The position numbers and the translations under genes were made by a program. A stretch of 64,000 nt of DNA from Bacteroidota bacterium. Lineage in GTDB: Bacteria > Bacteroidota > Ignavibacteria > Palsa-1295. The stretch covers positions 243,364-307,363 of the forward strand of contig JAJPIO010000007.1 of assembly GCA_021324735.1 (NCBI GenBank), in the 5' to 3' direction. Positions 29,419-38,301 of this stretch are shown here, in pieces (the stretch's first letter is position 1; every line of letters begins with the position of its first letter). The notes below the pieces were generated by a model. The model was not told the DNA's origin, searched no databases, and saw only the letters and a list, made by a program, of their open reading frames with translations.

Positions 29419-30651
29419 ATGAAGACCGTTCGAATTACCAGCCTGATCGCTGTTGCGGGGCTGTTCCTCCTTTCCTTTGTTACTTCATGCCGTCATAACC
29501 CGACGGGTCCGACCAATACCGATTCCACATCGCATGAGTGCTGCAATGGCGTGATCGGCATGCACGTCCAGGATACCAATGGCCATGCGATCTCCGGCGC
29601 ATCGTTTGGCGTCACCGGGCCGAATAATACGAGCCGCAGTGAGACGACCAACGGCGATGGCAATGCTCACGTAACGGGACTATGCCCCGGCATCTACCAT
29701 ATCCGCATTGCGAAGGACGGCTATAACGTCGAAGAATTTAGCGATACGCTCACATGCAACGATACCGTAAACCAGACCCGAGTCCTGCATTCGAGCACGA
29801 CCACGAACCACGATTGCTGCAATGGCAGCATTAACCTGATCGTCCGGGATTCCGCGACCGGAGCGTTACTGACCGGCGGTACTGCAACGCTGTATCATGG
29901 TAGTCAGTCGCTCGGGTCGAAGACGATCGGTTCGCAAGCGATCTGGACCGGCCTTTGCCCTGGCGAATATTGGATATCGCTAAGCAAGGATGGTTATCAT
30001 CAGAAGAGCATTTACTTGGTCCACGGCGATACGTTGGGCTGCAACGATCAGCGTGAAGTGCATGCCTATCTTTCCGCTGTAACGAGTGTTCCACGCGATA
30101 CCTGTACGAATGGTCGAGCCTACCTTTCCGTACACGATTCGCTTAGTGGTGCTGCCATTTCCGGTGCAACGATCAACGTCTATCATTCCGGCGGCAGCCT
30201 CGATACGACAGAGTACAGCACGAGCCAAAGTGTCCGTATTCCGGCTCATGGCGGACTTACACCTGGCTCGTATCGCGTCACGATCAATAAGGACGGTTAT
30301 CATGAGGCGGTCGTGGAGTTTACGATCTCATGCAATGAGGAGCACTCCTTTAGCGTGGCGCTAATGCCAACAACGAATGCCAATTGCTGCAATGCGATCT
30401 TCGGCATTCACGTCGAGGATTCGATCCACAGCACAGCGATCCAGGGTGCCAGCGTGACCATTTACGGTAATAACCAAACGATCGCCAGCGGCACTACCAC
30501 CGATGGCGGCAATTTTACCGCCGATGGAATTTGCGGCCACACCACCTACACAATTCGTGTATCGAAAGATGGCTATAATCTTAAGTATGAGACCGTACAA
30601 GTCGGTGACTGCACGACCTATAATGAAACAATCAGCCTGGGAGCAAAGTAG
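29419..30651 (+). CDS. Lipoprotein with four tandem carboxypeptidase-regulatory-like repeats
   Basis: ATG at 29419; lipobox LLSFVTSC; four ~90-aa repeats with conserved CCNG...DGY...CND pattern. Confidence 0.75.
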   Translation: MKTVRITSLIAVAGLFLLSFVTSCRHNPTGPTNTDSTSHECCNGVIGMHVQDTNGHAISGASFGVTGPNNTSRSETTNGDGNAHVTGLCPGIYHIRIAKDGYNVEEFSDTLTCNDTVNQTRVLHSSTTTNHDCCNGSINLIVRDSATGALLTGGTATLYHGSQSLGSKTIGSQAIWTGLCPGEYWISLSKDGYHQKSIYLVHGDTLGCNDQREVHAYLSAVTSVPRDTCTNGRAYLSVHDSLSGAAISGATINVYHSGGSLDTTEYSTSQSVRIPAHGGLTPGSYRVTINKDGYHEAVVEFTISCNEEHSFSVALMPTTNANCCNAIFGIHVEDSIHSTAIQGASVTIYGNNQTIASGTTTDGGNFTADGICGHTTYTIRVSKDGYNLKYETVQVGDCTTYNETISLGAK

Positions 30652-30674
30652 AGTCTTTCGGTTTAGTTAGAACG

Positions 30675-30712
30675 AAGGGCTTAGGGTTTTGGCAAAACCC
30701 TAAGCCCTTTTC
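30675..30712 (+). terminator. Rho-independent terminator
   Basis: aagggcttagggtttt-ggc-aaaaccctaagccctttt. Confidence 0.88.
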
Positions 30713-30728
30713 CGTTTGTTAGGGGTTC

Positions 30729-31679
30729 GTGACCAAAGAATACGTACGCGAATTATACCAGACGCCGCTTTTGAAGCTGATAGCTCAAGCGTCGAGAGTC
30801 CACGAAGCGAATCATAACTACGACGACGTCCAGCGTTGCACGCTGCTATCGGTAAAAACCGGCGGCTGCCCCGAGGATTGCGCCTATTGCCCGCAGGCAG
30901 CGCGGTATCACACCGATATCGAAGTGCAGCGCCTGATGAAAGCCGATGAAGTGCTTCAGGCTGCACGGAATGCGAAAGCCAACGGGGCTACACGGTTCTG
31001 TATGGGAGCCGCCTGGCGAGAGGTCCGCGATAATAGCGACTTCGAAGAAGTGCTCCGGATGGTCAAAGGCGTTACCGATATGGGCATGGAAGCATGCGCC
31101 ACGCTCGGGATGCTAACGGAATCGCAAGCGAAGCGATTGAAAGAAGCCGGACTTCATTCCTACAATCACAATATCGATACGTCCCGGGAGTTCTATTCGG
31201 AAATTATTCATACCCGGGATTTTGACGATCGATTGAATACGATCGGTAATGTCCGCAAAGCTGGTATCAATGTCTGCTGCGGTGGTATCGTCGGAATGGG
31301 CGAAACGGATGAGGACCGTATCAATTTTCTCTACACCTTAGCATCGCTCGATCCGCAACCGGAAAGCGTACCTATCAACGCGCTGGTCGCAGTGCCGGGT
31401 ACACCGCTCGAAGATCAGGAATCGATCGACCCACTCGTCTTCGTTCGAACGATCGCCTGCGCGAGAATTCTGATGCCGCTTTCGAGGGTTCGACTGAGCG
31501 CCGGAAGATTAAGCCTGACCGATGAAGCGCAAACACTGGCCTTCCTCGCCGGCGCCAATTCGATCTTCCTTGGCGATAAGTTGCTCACTACTCCGAATCC
31601 GGAGCCGGATTCCGATTATCGTCTTTTCCAGAAGCTGGGATTAAATGTTCCGGCTCGGACGGAAACTGCCGGTGCCTGA
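30729..31679 (+). CDS. bioB: Biotin synthase
   Basis: [14 protein letters not shown] radical SAM motif; [19 protein letters not shown]. Confidence 0.95.
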   Translation: MTKEYVRELYQTPLLKLIAQASRVHEANHNYDDVQRCTLLSVKTGGCPEDCAYCPQAARYHTDIEVQRLMKADEVLQAARNAKANGATRFCMGAAWREVRDNSDFEEVLRMVKGVTDMGMEACATLGMLTESQAKRLKEAGLHSYNHNIDTSREFYSEIIHTRDFDDRLNTIGNVRKAGINVCCGGIVGMGETDEDRINFLYTLASLDPQPESVPINALVAVPGTPLEDQESIDPLVFVRTIACARILMPLSRVRLSAGRLSLTDEAQTLAFLAGANSIFLGDKLLTTPNPEPDSDYRLFQKLGLNVPARTETAGA

Positions 31680-32835
31680 GGATCTCCTCCGGCGGCTTCG
31701 TCGAGAACTGAGCGATCTGGAAGCGAAAGACCGCCTGCGGTCACTGCGACGATATGACAGCAGCAAGGTCGATTTTGGCTCGAACGACTATCTCGGCTTT
31801 GCGCTGAACGAAAAGCTCCGTGAAAAGGCGGTTGCGGCAGCAAAACAGGTAGCGCTATCGTCCTCCAGTTCGCGGCTTTTGCCGGGGCATCATAGAGAGC
31901 ACCTTGAAGCGGAGCAATGCTTCGCTGAGTTTGTCGGCGGTGAATCGGCGCTCTTTTTCAATTCCGGTTGGGATGCAAACCATGCTTTGCTCACCACTCT
32001 TCCCACGCGGCACGACATCATCATTTATGACGAACGATCGCATGCGAGCATTTATGACGGAGTTCACGCCTCGATAGCCCGATCGCTACGGTTCGATCAT
32101 AACTCTGCGGAAGATCTCGAAACGAAGATCGAACGAGTGCGAAGAAAAAATCCGAATGGACAGCTATTCGTCGTACTCGAAAGCGTTTACTCCATGGATG
32201 GCGACGTGGCAGAGCTTCGCAGTATTGCTGACATCGCACAAAAGCATTCAGCAATACTTATCGTCGATGAAGCTCACGCTACCGGCGTGCTCGGCCCAAA
32301 AGGCAAAGGCTTAACATCGACGCTAGTGCAGAGGGATGATCTCGTGATCAGCATGCACACGTGCGGCAAAGCATTTGGAGCCTCCGGTGCGTTTGTCGTT
32401 GCAAATAGAACGATCACCGAATACTTAATAAATAAGGCAAGAGGCTTTATTTATACTACCGCTTTACCGCCTATTATTCCGATTCAAATTATCGCTTCGA
32501 TCGAATTGCTTAAAGAGCATGGCGAATTGATGACGAAGCGGTTACAAGAGCGATCCACATTCGTGCGAGAATCTTTGCAGAATATGCTACGGGAGTGGCA
32601 GGTACCGGACGGCGTTACACCGATCATTCCTGTCATTATCGGAAGTGATGCGAATGCGCTTCGAGCTGCAACATCCTTAAACGAACGTGGATTTATCGTG
32701 CCGGCCGTACGCCCGCCGACCGTGCCGGAAGGTTCTGCGCGACTTCGGATGAATGTGAGCTTGCGCCACACCGAAGAAGAACTCGAGAACGTCGTGAATG
32801 CAATCGTAGAAACAGAATCAGAGCTTATCTCGTGA
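31645..32835 (+). CDS. bioF: 8-amino-7-oxononanoate synthase
   Basis: [59 protein letters not shown]. Confidence 0.92.
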   Translation: MFRLGRKLPVPEDLLRRLRRELSDLEAKDRLRSLRRYDSSKVDFGSNDYLGFALNEKLREKAVAAAKQVALSSSSSRLLPGHHREHLEAEQCFAEFVGGESALFFNSGWDANHALLTTLPTRHDIIIYDERSHASIYDGVHASIARSLRFDHNSAEDLETKIERVRRKNPNGQLFVVLESVYSMDGDVAELRSIADIAQKHSAILIVDEAHATGVLGPKGKGLTSTLVQRDDLVISMHTCGKAFGASGAFVVANRTITEYLINKARGFIYTTALPPIIPIQIIASIELLKEHGELMTKRLQERSTFVRESLQNMLREWQVPDGVTPIIPVIIGSDANALRAATSLNERGFIVPAVRPPTVPEGSARLRMNVSLRHTEEELENVVNAIVETESELIS

Positions 32836-33470
32836 AGAGTTTAATCGTTACTGGAACGGATACCGGCGTGGGAAAGACCGTACTTTCCTCGCTACTCATG
32901 GCTGCACTGCCGCAATATCGGTATTGGAAACCGATCCAATCCGGCATCGAGGAAGGTTCGGACAGTGCCACCGTTCAACAATTATCGGAATGCTCGGTCA
33001 ATCGCATTGAGCCGGAGACGTACATCTTTACCAAGCCGCTGTCGCCACACTTAGCATCAGCGATCGACGGCGTGAAGATCGACACCTCCAAGCTTATTCC
33101 ACCGTATGAAGAATCATTAGTGATCGAAGGAGCAGGCGGCCTTATGGTGCCGCTTACTGACGATGTGCTTTACATCGATATTTTCCAGAAATGGAATATA
33201 CCGGTCTTGCTGGCGTGCCGTTCAACACTCGGTACGATCAATCACAGCTTGCTCTCGATCGAAGCAATGCGCCGGCGTAATATTCCGATCTTCGGATGCG
33301 TGCTCATCGGCGATGTCAATCCGGAAAACAAAAAAGCGATCGAGCATTACGGTGGCGTGCCGGTTGTCGGAGAAATTCCGCTCCTTATGAAGATCCATGC
33401 TGGAATGCTTCGAATGGTCTACGGCGATCATTTCCAGCTATTCGATTCCATGCTTCGCTTGTCAGCATAA
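32832..33470 (+). CDS. bioD: Dethiobiotin synthetase
   Basis: VTGTDTGVGKTVLSSLL, IEGAGGLMVPL; GTGA overlap with bioF. Confidence 0.93.
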   Translation: MKSLIVTGTDTGVGKTVLSSLLMAALPQYRYWKPIQSGIEEGSDSATVQQLSECSVNRIEPETYIFTKPLSPHLASAIDGVKIDTSKLIPPYEESLVIEGAGGLMVPLTDDVLYIDIFQKWNIPVLLACRSTLGTINHSLLSIEAMRRRNIPIFGCVLIGDVNPENKKAIEHYGGVPVVGEIPLLMKIHAGMLRMVYGDHFQLFDSMLRLSA

Positions 33471-33472
33471 AT

Positions 33473-34762
33473 ATGAGTGATTGGTTAACCTGGGACGAAC
33501 AATTCGTTTGGCATCCCTACACACAAATGCAGTTGGTGCCGCGAGCCATTGGCGTCGAGCGTGCGAAGGGTTCATATCTCTATCTCTCCGGTGGAAGAAA
33601 AATTCTCGATGCTATTAGCTCCTGGTGGGTAACGTTGCACGGACACGCTCACCCAACGATTGCGAAAGCGATCGGCGAGCAGGCAGCATTACTCGAACAA
33701 GTGATCTTTGCCGGATTCACCCACGAGCCTGGAGCAACGCTCGCGAAGAAACTGGTCGACATAACGCCAGAAGGTCTCGATAAAGTATTCTTCAGCGATA
33801 ACGGATCAACCGCCGTTGAGGTCGCGCTAAAAATGTGCGTTCAGTACTGGAAACATCAGGGCGAGGAGCGTACTACATTCTTAGCTCTGGAGCACGCCTA
33901 TCATGGCGATACCTTCGGCGCAATGTCGGCGAGCGAACGCGGTTCGTTTACGGAGCCATTCGAACATTTTCTCTTTGGAGTTAAGCGGCTTCCTTTTCCC
34001 ACACCGCCAACGGAAAGCAACGCACCGCTTAGCTCGGCTGAAATTCGATTTTTAGATTCGCTTCGTGAGGCTGTTAAACAAAACAAGGTAGCCGCTTTTA
34101 TTTATGAGCCTCTCCTTCTTGGTGCTGGTGGCATGCTAACCTGGCGGCCACAAATCCTCGAAGAAGCACTGCAAATTGCAAAGGAGAATAATGTCCTCAC
34201 TATCGCCGACGAGGTGCTTACCGGTTTCGGCCGCACGGGTACGATGTTCGCATCCGAACAAGCTCAACGTAAGCCCGACGTGATGACGCTCTCGAAAGGA
34301 ATAACCGGCGGCTTTCTGCCATTGGGCGTTACGATGGCGTCGCAACGGATCTTCAACGCATTCTTAAGCGACGACCGCACTCGCACCTTCTTCCACGGAC
34401 ACAGCTATACCGGAAATCCGATCAGCGCAGCAGCATCGTTGGCCTCGTTGAAAGTATGGGAAGAAGAACCGGTGAAGGAGCGCATTGAAGCAATTGCCAA
34501 TGCGCATGCGAATATAGCTCCGCGACTTGCTGAACGGCTCGGCTGGAAATTTCGGCAGATCGGCACAGTGGCAATTCTGGAGCCGCAGAATAGTATTGGT
34601 TATCTCAGCGGAAAGTCGCTCGAGTGGGGACGCATGGCACTAGAGCAAGGCCTGCTGCTGCGCCCGCTGGGGGACACCGTGTATTTGTTACCACCCTACT
34701 CCACAACTCCCAAAGACCTTGAATTTGCCTATCAGGTAATTAGCGAAGTTATAAACTTATAG
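33473..34762 (+). CDS. bioA: Adenosylmethionine-8-amino-7-oxononanoate aminotransferase
   Basis: WHPYTQMQ, SSWWVTLHGHAHP, DNGSTAVEVALKM, LSKGITGGFLPLGVT; ATG at 33473 within longer ORF. Confidence 0.93.
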   Translation: MSDWLTWDEQFVWHPYTQMQLVPRAIGVERAKGSYLYLSGGRKILDAISSWWVTLHGHAHPTIAKAIGEQAALLEQVIFAGFTHEPGATLAKKLVDITPEGLDKVFFSDNGSTAVEVALKMCVQYWKHQGEERTTFLALEHAYHGDTFGAMSASERGSFTEPFEHFLFGVKRLPFPTPPTESNAPLSSAEIRFLDSLREAVKQNKVAAFIYEPLLLGAGGMLTWRPQILEEALQIAKENNVLTIADEVLTGFGRTGTMFASEQAQRKPDVMTLSKGITGGFLPLGVTMASQRIFNAFLSDDRTRTFFHGHSYTGNPISAAASLASLKVWEEEPVKERIEAIANAHANIAPRLAERLGWKFRQIGTVAILEPQNSIGYLSGKSLEWGRMALEQGLLLRPLGDTVYLLPPYSTTPKDLEFAYQVISEVINL

Positions 34763-34810
34763 CACCATGCGTCCCATAGGAGCCATACGTCCATGGGGAC
34801 AGCCCAAGGC

Positions 34811-35644
34811 TTATTCTTGCTGCTTTACCCTTTCCCAAATCGCATCCAATTCCTCGAGTGTATACTCCGAGAACGGCCTGCCCGAAGCCTCCACTTCCGC
34901 CTCTATTTTTCGGAAGCGGTGGGTAAACTTATGGGTCGCATGACGCAGCGCGCCCTCGGGATCGATGCCTTCATGGCGAGCCAGGTTGACCAGCGAAAAG
35001 AGCAGGTCGCCGAACTCCTCCTCCTTGCGATGCTCCGTCTTTCCTAGCTCCTCCTCGAACTCCAACACCTCTTCCCGTACTTTTTCCCATACACTTTCGG
35101 AATCCGGCCAATCGAAGCCGACTTTGGCGGCTCGCTCCTGGGTTCTGGCCGCCCGTTGTAGCGCCGGAAGGGATGCCGGAACCCCGTCCAACACGCTATT
35201 TCTGCCCTTTTCGAGCCGTTTTAGCTGTTCCCAGTTGCGTGTAACATGCTCGGCACCCTCTACTTTGACGTTCCCAAAGACGTGCGGATGACGGTAAATC
35301 AGCTTCTCACATTCGGTGCGAACCACCTCTTCCAGCGTAAAATGACCCTCTTCACGGGCCAGGTCCGAATGGAATAGGATGTGTAAGAGTAGGTCTCCGA
35401 GTTCTTTTTTTAGTTCAGTGTAGTCTCCTGTATCTATTGCCTGGTCGATGGCTTCTACGGTCTCGTAGGCTTCTTCGATGAGCATGGGACGGAGCGAACC
35501 GTGGGTCTGCTCGCGGTCCCAGGGGCATTCGGCGCGTAGGCGCCGGACGATCTGAATGAACTCCAGCAAGGACTGAAGCGCCCCCTCGTCCTCCGTTGGC
35601 AACCGGTACTTTGATACGTCTTCGGACATCATTATGGCGGCCAA
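34811..35644 (-). CDS. mazG: Nucleoside triphosphate pyrophosphohydrolase MazG
   Basis: LRAECPWDREQTHGSLRPMLIEEAYETVEAID, EELGDLLLHILFHS, two MazG repeats. Confidence 0.93.
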   Translation of the reverse strand: MAAIMMSEDVSKYRLPTEDEGALQSLLEFIQIVRRLRAECPWDREQTHGSLRPMLIEEAYETVEAIDQAIDTGDYTELKKELGDLLLHILFHSDLAREEGHFTLEEVVRTECEKLIYRHPHVFGNVKVEGAEHVTRNWEQLKRLEKGRNSVLDGVPASLPALQRAARTQERAAKVGFDWPDSESVWEKVREEVLEFEEELGKTEHRKEEEFGDLLFSLVNLARHEGIDPEGALRHATHKFTHRFRKIEAEVEASGRPFSEYTLEELDAIWERVKQQE

Positions 35645-35798
35645 CAGATAGACGGATGAAGGAGTGTCAGAGAGGACCTACTAAAAAGAACAGACAAAGT
35701 TTAAACAACCGGGGTTACTCCCCCCACCTGTGTCGAACGTTCTCCATTAACGCCCGATGCAGGTATTCAACAACGAATCGAGAAGGTAATAATACATA

Positions 35799-36818
35799 AT
35801 GGCAACTCCAGACGTAGCACCCCAAGTGCGGCCCGCGCGCACTGCTGCGCAAGCAGCGCCGAAGGCGCCCGCCAGCCGTAAGACCAAAAAGCCGAGCGCT
35901 GCTCCGGTATTGATCCTTACAGCCGTCGCCGCCCTCGTTATCCATATTCTGTTCTGCCTGGCACTTGGCGGCCTGGGCACACGCATTCAGTGGCATCCAT
36001 TCGGTGTCGACGCGAGCGTGTGGCTCGAAGCGTCCGGTGGTGGCGAAAACCAGTTCTTCGTCAACCCGATCCTCAGCTTCCTGCCGTTCGATCTCCTCTT
36101 TGGCTTTGCCATTGCGGTCGTCACCGGTTTTGTCATTCGCCTGCCGTTCTTCCGCGATCGCGTGTATCACACAATCGTCGACTTGAAGAAGCGCTTGCAA
36201 CTCCAGCTTTCTGCTTCGGTGGAAGAGATCGAGTCGATCCTTCGCAACGATCCGGAGAACAACGCCCGCTTACTCGCGCGTCGTGAGGACATCAATCTCG
36301 ATAGCGTCCAGGCGGAGATCAGCGCGATCAACGAGGCACAGCAGTACCTCTCCGGCAAGGGATCCTGGCGCAGCGGTATGGCAACGTACATGCGCTTCCA
36401 CTTCACGGAAGAGTATTCGAACATCGTTACCGGTATGGCTTACGGCGGCGCGGCATTCCTTATCATCGTCGTCGGTGTTCGCGGTCTTAAGTTTATCCCG
36501 GCTTCCAAGCCGTCGTTCATTCTCTTCGCCCTTGGCGTCGAGTTCACGATGCTCACGTTACTCGCCGTAACGATGATCTTCACGATGGAAGAAGAGCGCA
36601 CGGATAGGATCCTGAAGCAGATGGTCGATGCCGTCAAAGGTGGAAAGAAGGCCGCTGGACTTCGCGAGCCAGAGCCAGAGCCGGCACTCCAGCTTACGCG
36701 TGGTGATTACGAGCGTATGGTCCGCGAGCAGATGGATAAGAAGATCATGCAGGTCATGGCCGATAAGGACGACGATGCGCTCCGCCGCATTGCCCTCGAC
36801 CTCGTCACCAAAGGTTAA
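35799..36818 (+). CDS. Hypothetical membrane protein with MotA/ExbB-like topology
   Basis: 339 aa, several predicted TM helices, Ala/Pro/Lys-rich N-terminus, EPEPEP linker and charged C-terminal helix; family not recognised. Confidence 0.5.
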   Translation: MATPDVAPQVRPARTAAQAAPKAPASRKTKKPSAAPVLILTAVAALVIHILFCLALGGLGTRIQWHPFGVDASVWLEASGGGENQFFVNPILSFLPFDLLFGFAIAVVTGFVIRLPFFRDRVYHTIVDLKKRLQLQLSASVEEIESILRNDPENNARLLARREDINLDSVQAEISAINEAQQYLSGKGSWRSGMATYMRFHFTEEYSNIVTGMAYGGAAFLIIVVGVRGLKFIPASKPSFILFALGVEFTMLTLLAVTMIFTMEEERTDRILKQMVDAVKGGKKAAGLREPEPEPALQLTRGDYERMVREQMDKKIMQVMADKDDDALRRIALDLVTKG

Positions 36819-36883
36819 GTTGATAAGCATAAGCATGCGTTGATCCGGTAGCCAACCCGGCCCGCGCAAAGTAGCAGTAGATG

Positions 36884-36916
36884 AGAGCCGCAGCAATAAG
36901 CTGCGGCTCTTTTGTT
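36884..36916 (+). terminator. Rho-independent terminator
   Basis: agagccgcagc-aata-agctgcggctct followed by tttgtttt. Confidence 0.8.
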
Positions 36917-36973
36917 TTGGATCAGTGGATCAGGCATTTGTTTGGATCAGTGGATCAGGCATTCCTGCCTGAT

Positions 36974-37113
36974 CGCGCGTAGGTCGGTGCATCCCTTCGA
37001 CAAGCTCAGGGCAGGCTCTGCCCGACACCCCTCGCCCCGGAGGGGCATGGGTTAATTGCCAGGGGTGATAGGCGCACCAATAGTGAGCCGCGACGAAGGA
37101 GCGCAACCCCTGG
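36974..37113 (+). repeat. Composite dispersed palindromic repeat, left copy
   Basis: Contains cccttcgacaagctcagggcaggctct (36993-37019) and gccaggggtga...gcgacgaaggagcgcaacccctgg (37058-37113), both present inverted at 41.4-41.5 kb. Confidence 0.8.
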
Positions 37114-37199
37114 AATATGGGGCAACCACGTAGCGTAGAGTGCCGAAGACACGACATGTTAGTAGCCGGGTGGCGTAAGCCCCCGGTTAGCGATTAGTT

Positions 37200-38270
37200 T
37201 TAAGATTCAGAGTCCCGGAGGGACGACATATTTAGTGGATTGGACACAAAGCTTTGACCGCGCATGACAAGCTCAGTGTAGGTCAGTACTTCGATTCCAT
37301 GCAGCGAATAATTGAGCTTGCGCAGACCCTCTTTTTGCTCTTGGGACCAATCAGCGGATTGACCGATCAAGATAAACGCTCTAGGACGAAGAACTGAGTA
37401 TCTGTTACCATATTTTCGCTCAATCTCTCGCTCAAGTTCGAGGATGTGCATATCCATTTCGCAAATATAATTCACCGCTTGACCAATAGCGGAATTTGCT
37501 TCTTTGCTCCAGACCCAAGATCCACTATGGCTACCATCCTGAACAATGACTGGAGCCGATGGCAATTTGATTTCCAATATATCGATGAAGGAGTCGAGCG
37601 TCGGGAAAAGATAATCGGGCATAATCCCTGTGATGTTGATCTTTTGCTTTTCAATTGGTTTGCCATAGTTCGCACCAAAAAGCCAATTATGCCTGTAGAT
37701 CCATGATTGCCAAGAATCGTCACCAGCAGTCTCGGGATGATGCTCTCCCAAGCGACGCTTCAATTCCTCTATTACGGCATTGCGCATGTGTTGAAATTGA
37801 CCAGCGGCGATTGTATTCGCAAGGTCAGGATCGTTTTCATTTATCAACTTCCAAAATTCAGAGGAGTGACCTTGAGCGAGAATTTGCTGAAACACCTCAC
37901 GCAAGTTCTTGTCATCAACAATTATGGCATTTTCTTTAGGTACAACAAGGTAATCATGCGTTCCACTTGATACACCCGTCGCCGCAATGATCTTGCGACT
38001 CTCAACCGCTTCGACTAAAAGGTTGATTGCTTGAGTATTAAGCTCAATGTGCACACCTTCATATAACTGTAGTTTCCTGAAATCCTCTTCCGGGATTTCC
38101 TCCCATTTATTATCCTTGTTTTTCTTAAATCGAAAAAGATTACCACGCACCCCTCCGTCATGCACCTCAGGATAAAAGGCTAATAAAGTTGTTGGCGTCT
38201 CATCCAATCGGACAGTGTTAGTTTTGGCGAAGTGCTTGCCTACGCTTTTCGTTCTTATTTGCTCTGCCAT
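37200..38270 (-). CDS. sduA: Shedu anti-phage nuclease (SduA, DUF4263)
   Basis: C-terminal DUF4263-like PD-(D/E)xK core: SWQSWIYRHNWLFG, GIMPDYLFPTLDSFIDILEIKLP, SKEANSAIGQAVNYI, RPRAFILIGQSADWS...GLRKLNYSLHGIEVLTYTEL. Confidence 0.83.
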   Translation of the reverse strand: MAEQIRTKSVGKHFAKTNTVRLDETPTTLLAFYPEVHDGGVRGNLFRFKKNKDNKWEEIPEEDFRKLQLYEGVHIELNTQAINLLVEAVESRKIIAATGVSSGTHDYLVVPKENAIIVDDKNLREVFQQILAQGHSSEFWKLINENDPDLANTIAAGQFQHMRNAVIEELKRRLGEHHPETAGDDSWQSWIYRHNWLFGANYGKPIEKQKINITGIMPDYLFPTLDSFIDILEIKLPSAPVIVQDGSHSGSWVWSKEANSAIGQAVNYICEMDMHILELEREIERKYGNRYSVLRPRAFILIGQSADWSQEQKEGLRKLNYSLHGIEVLTYTELVMRGQSFVSNPLNMSSLRDSES

Positions 38271-38301
38271 ATCTATTTCCTTCCAATCGATGATTGCCTT
38301 T

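Noticed and set aside
36930-37157. Minus-strand ORF (75 aa, ...RACPELVEGMHRPTRD...)
   Set aside because: Translation of the dispersed repeat; the ELVEG peptide is a signature of the repeat, not of a gene.
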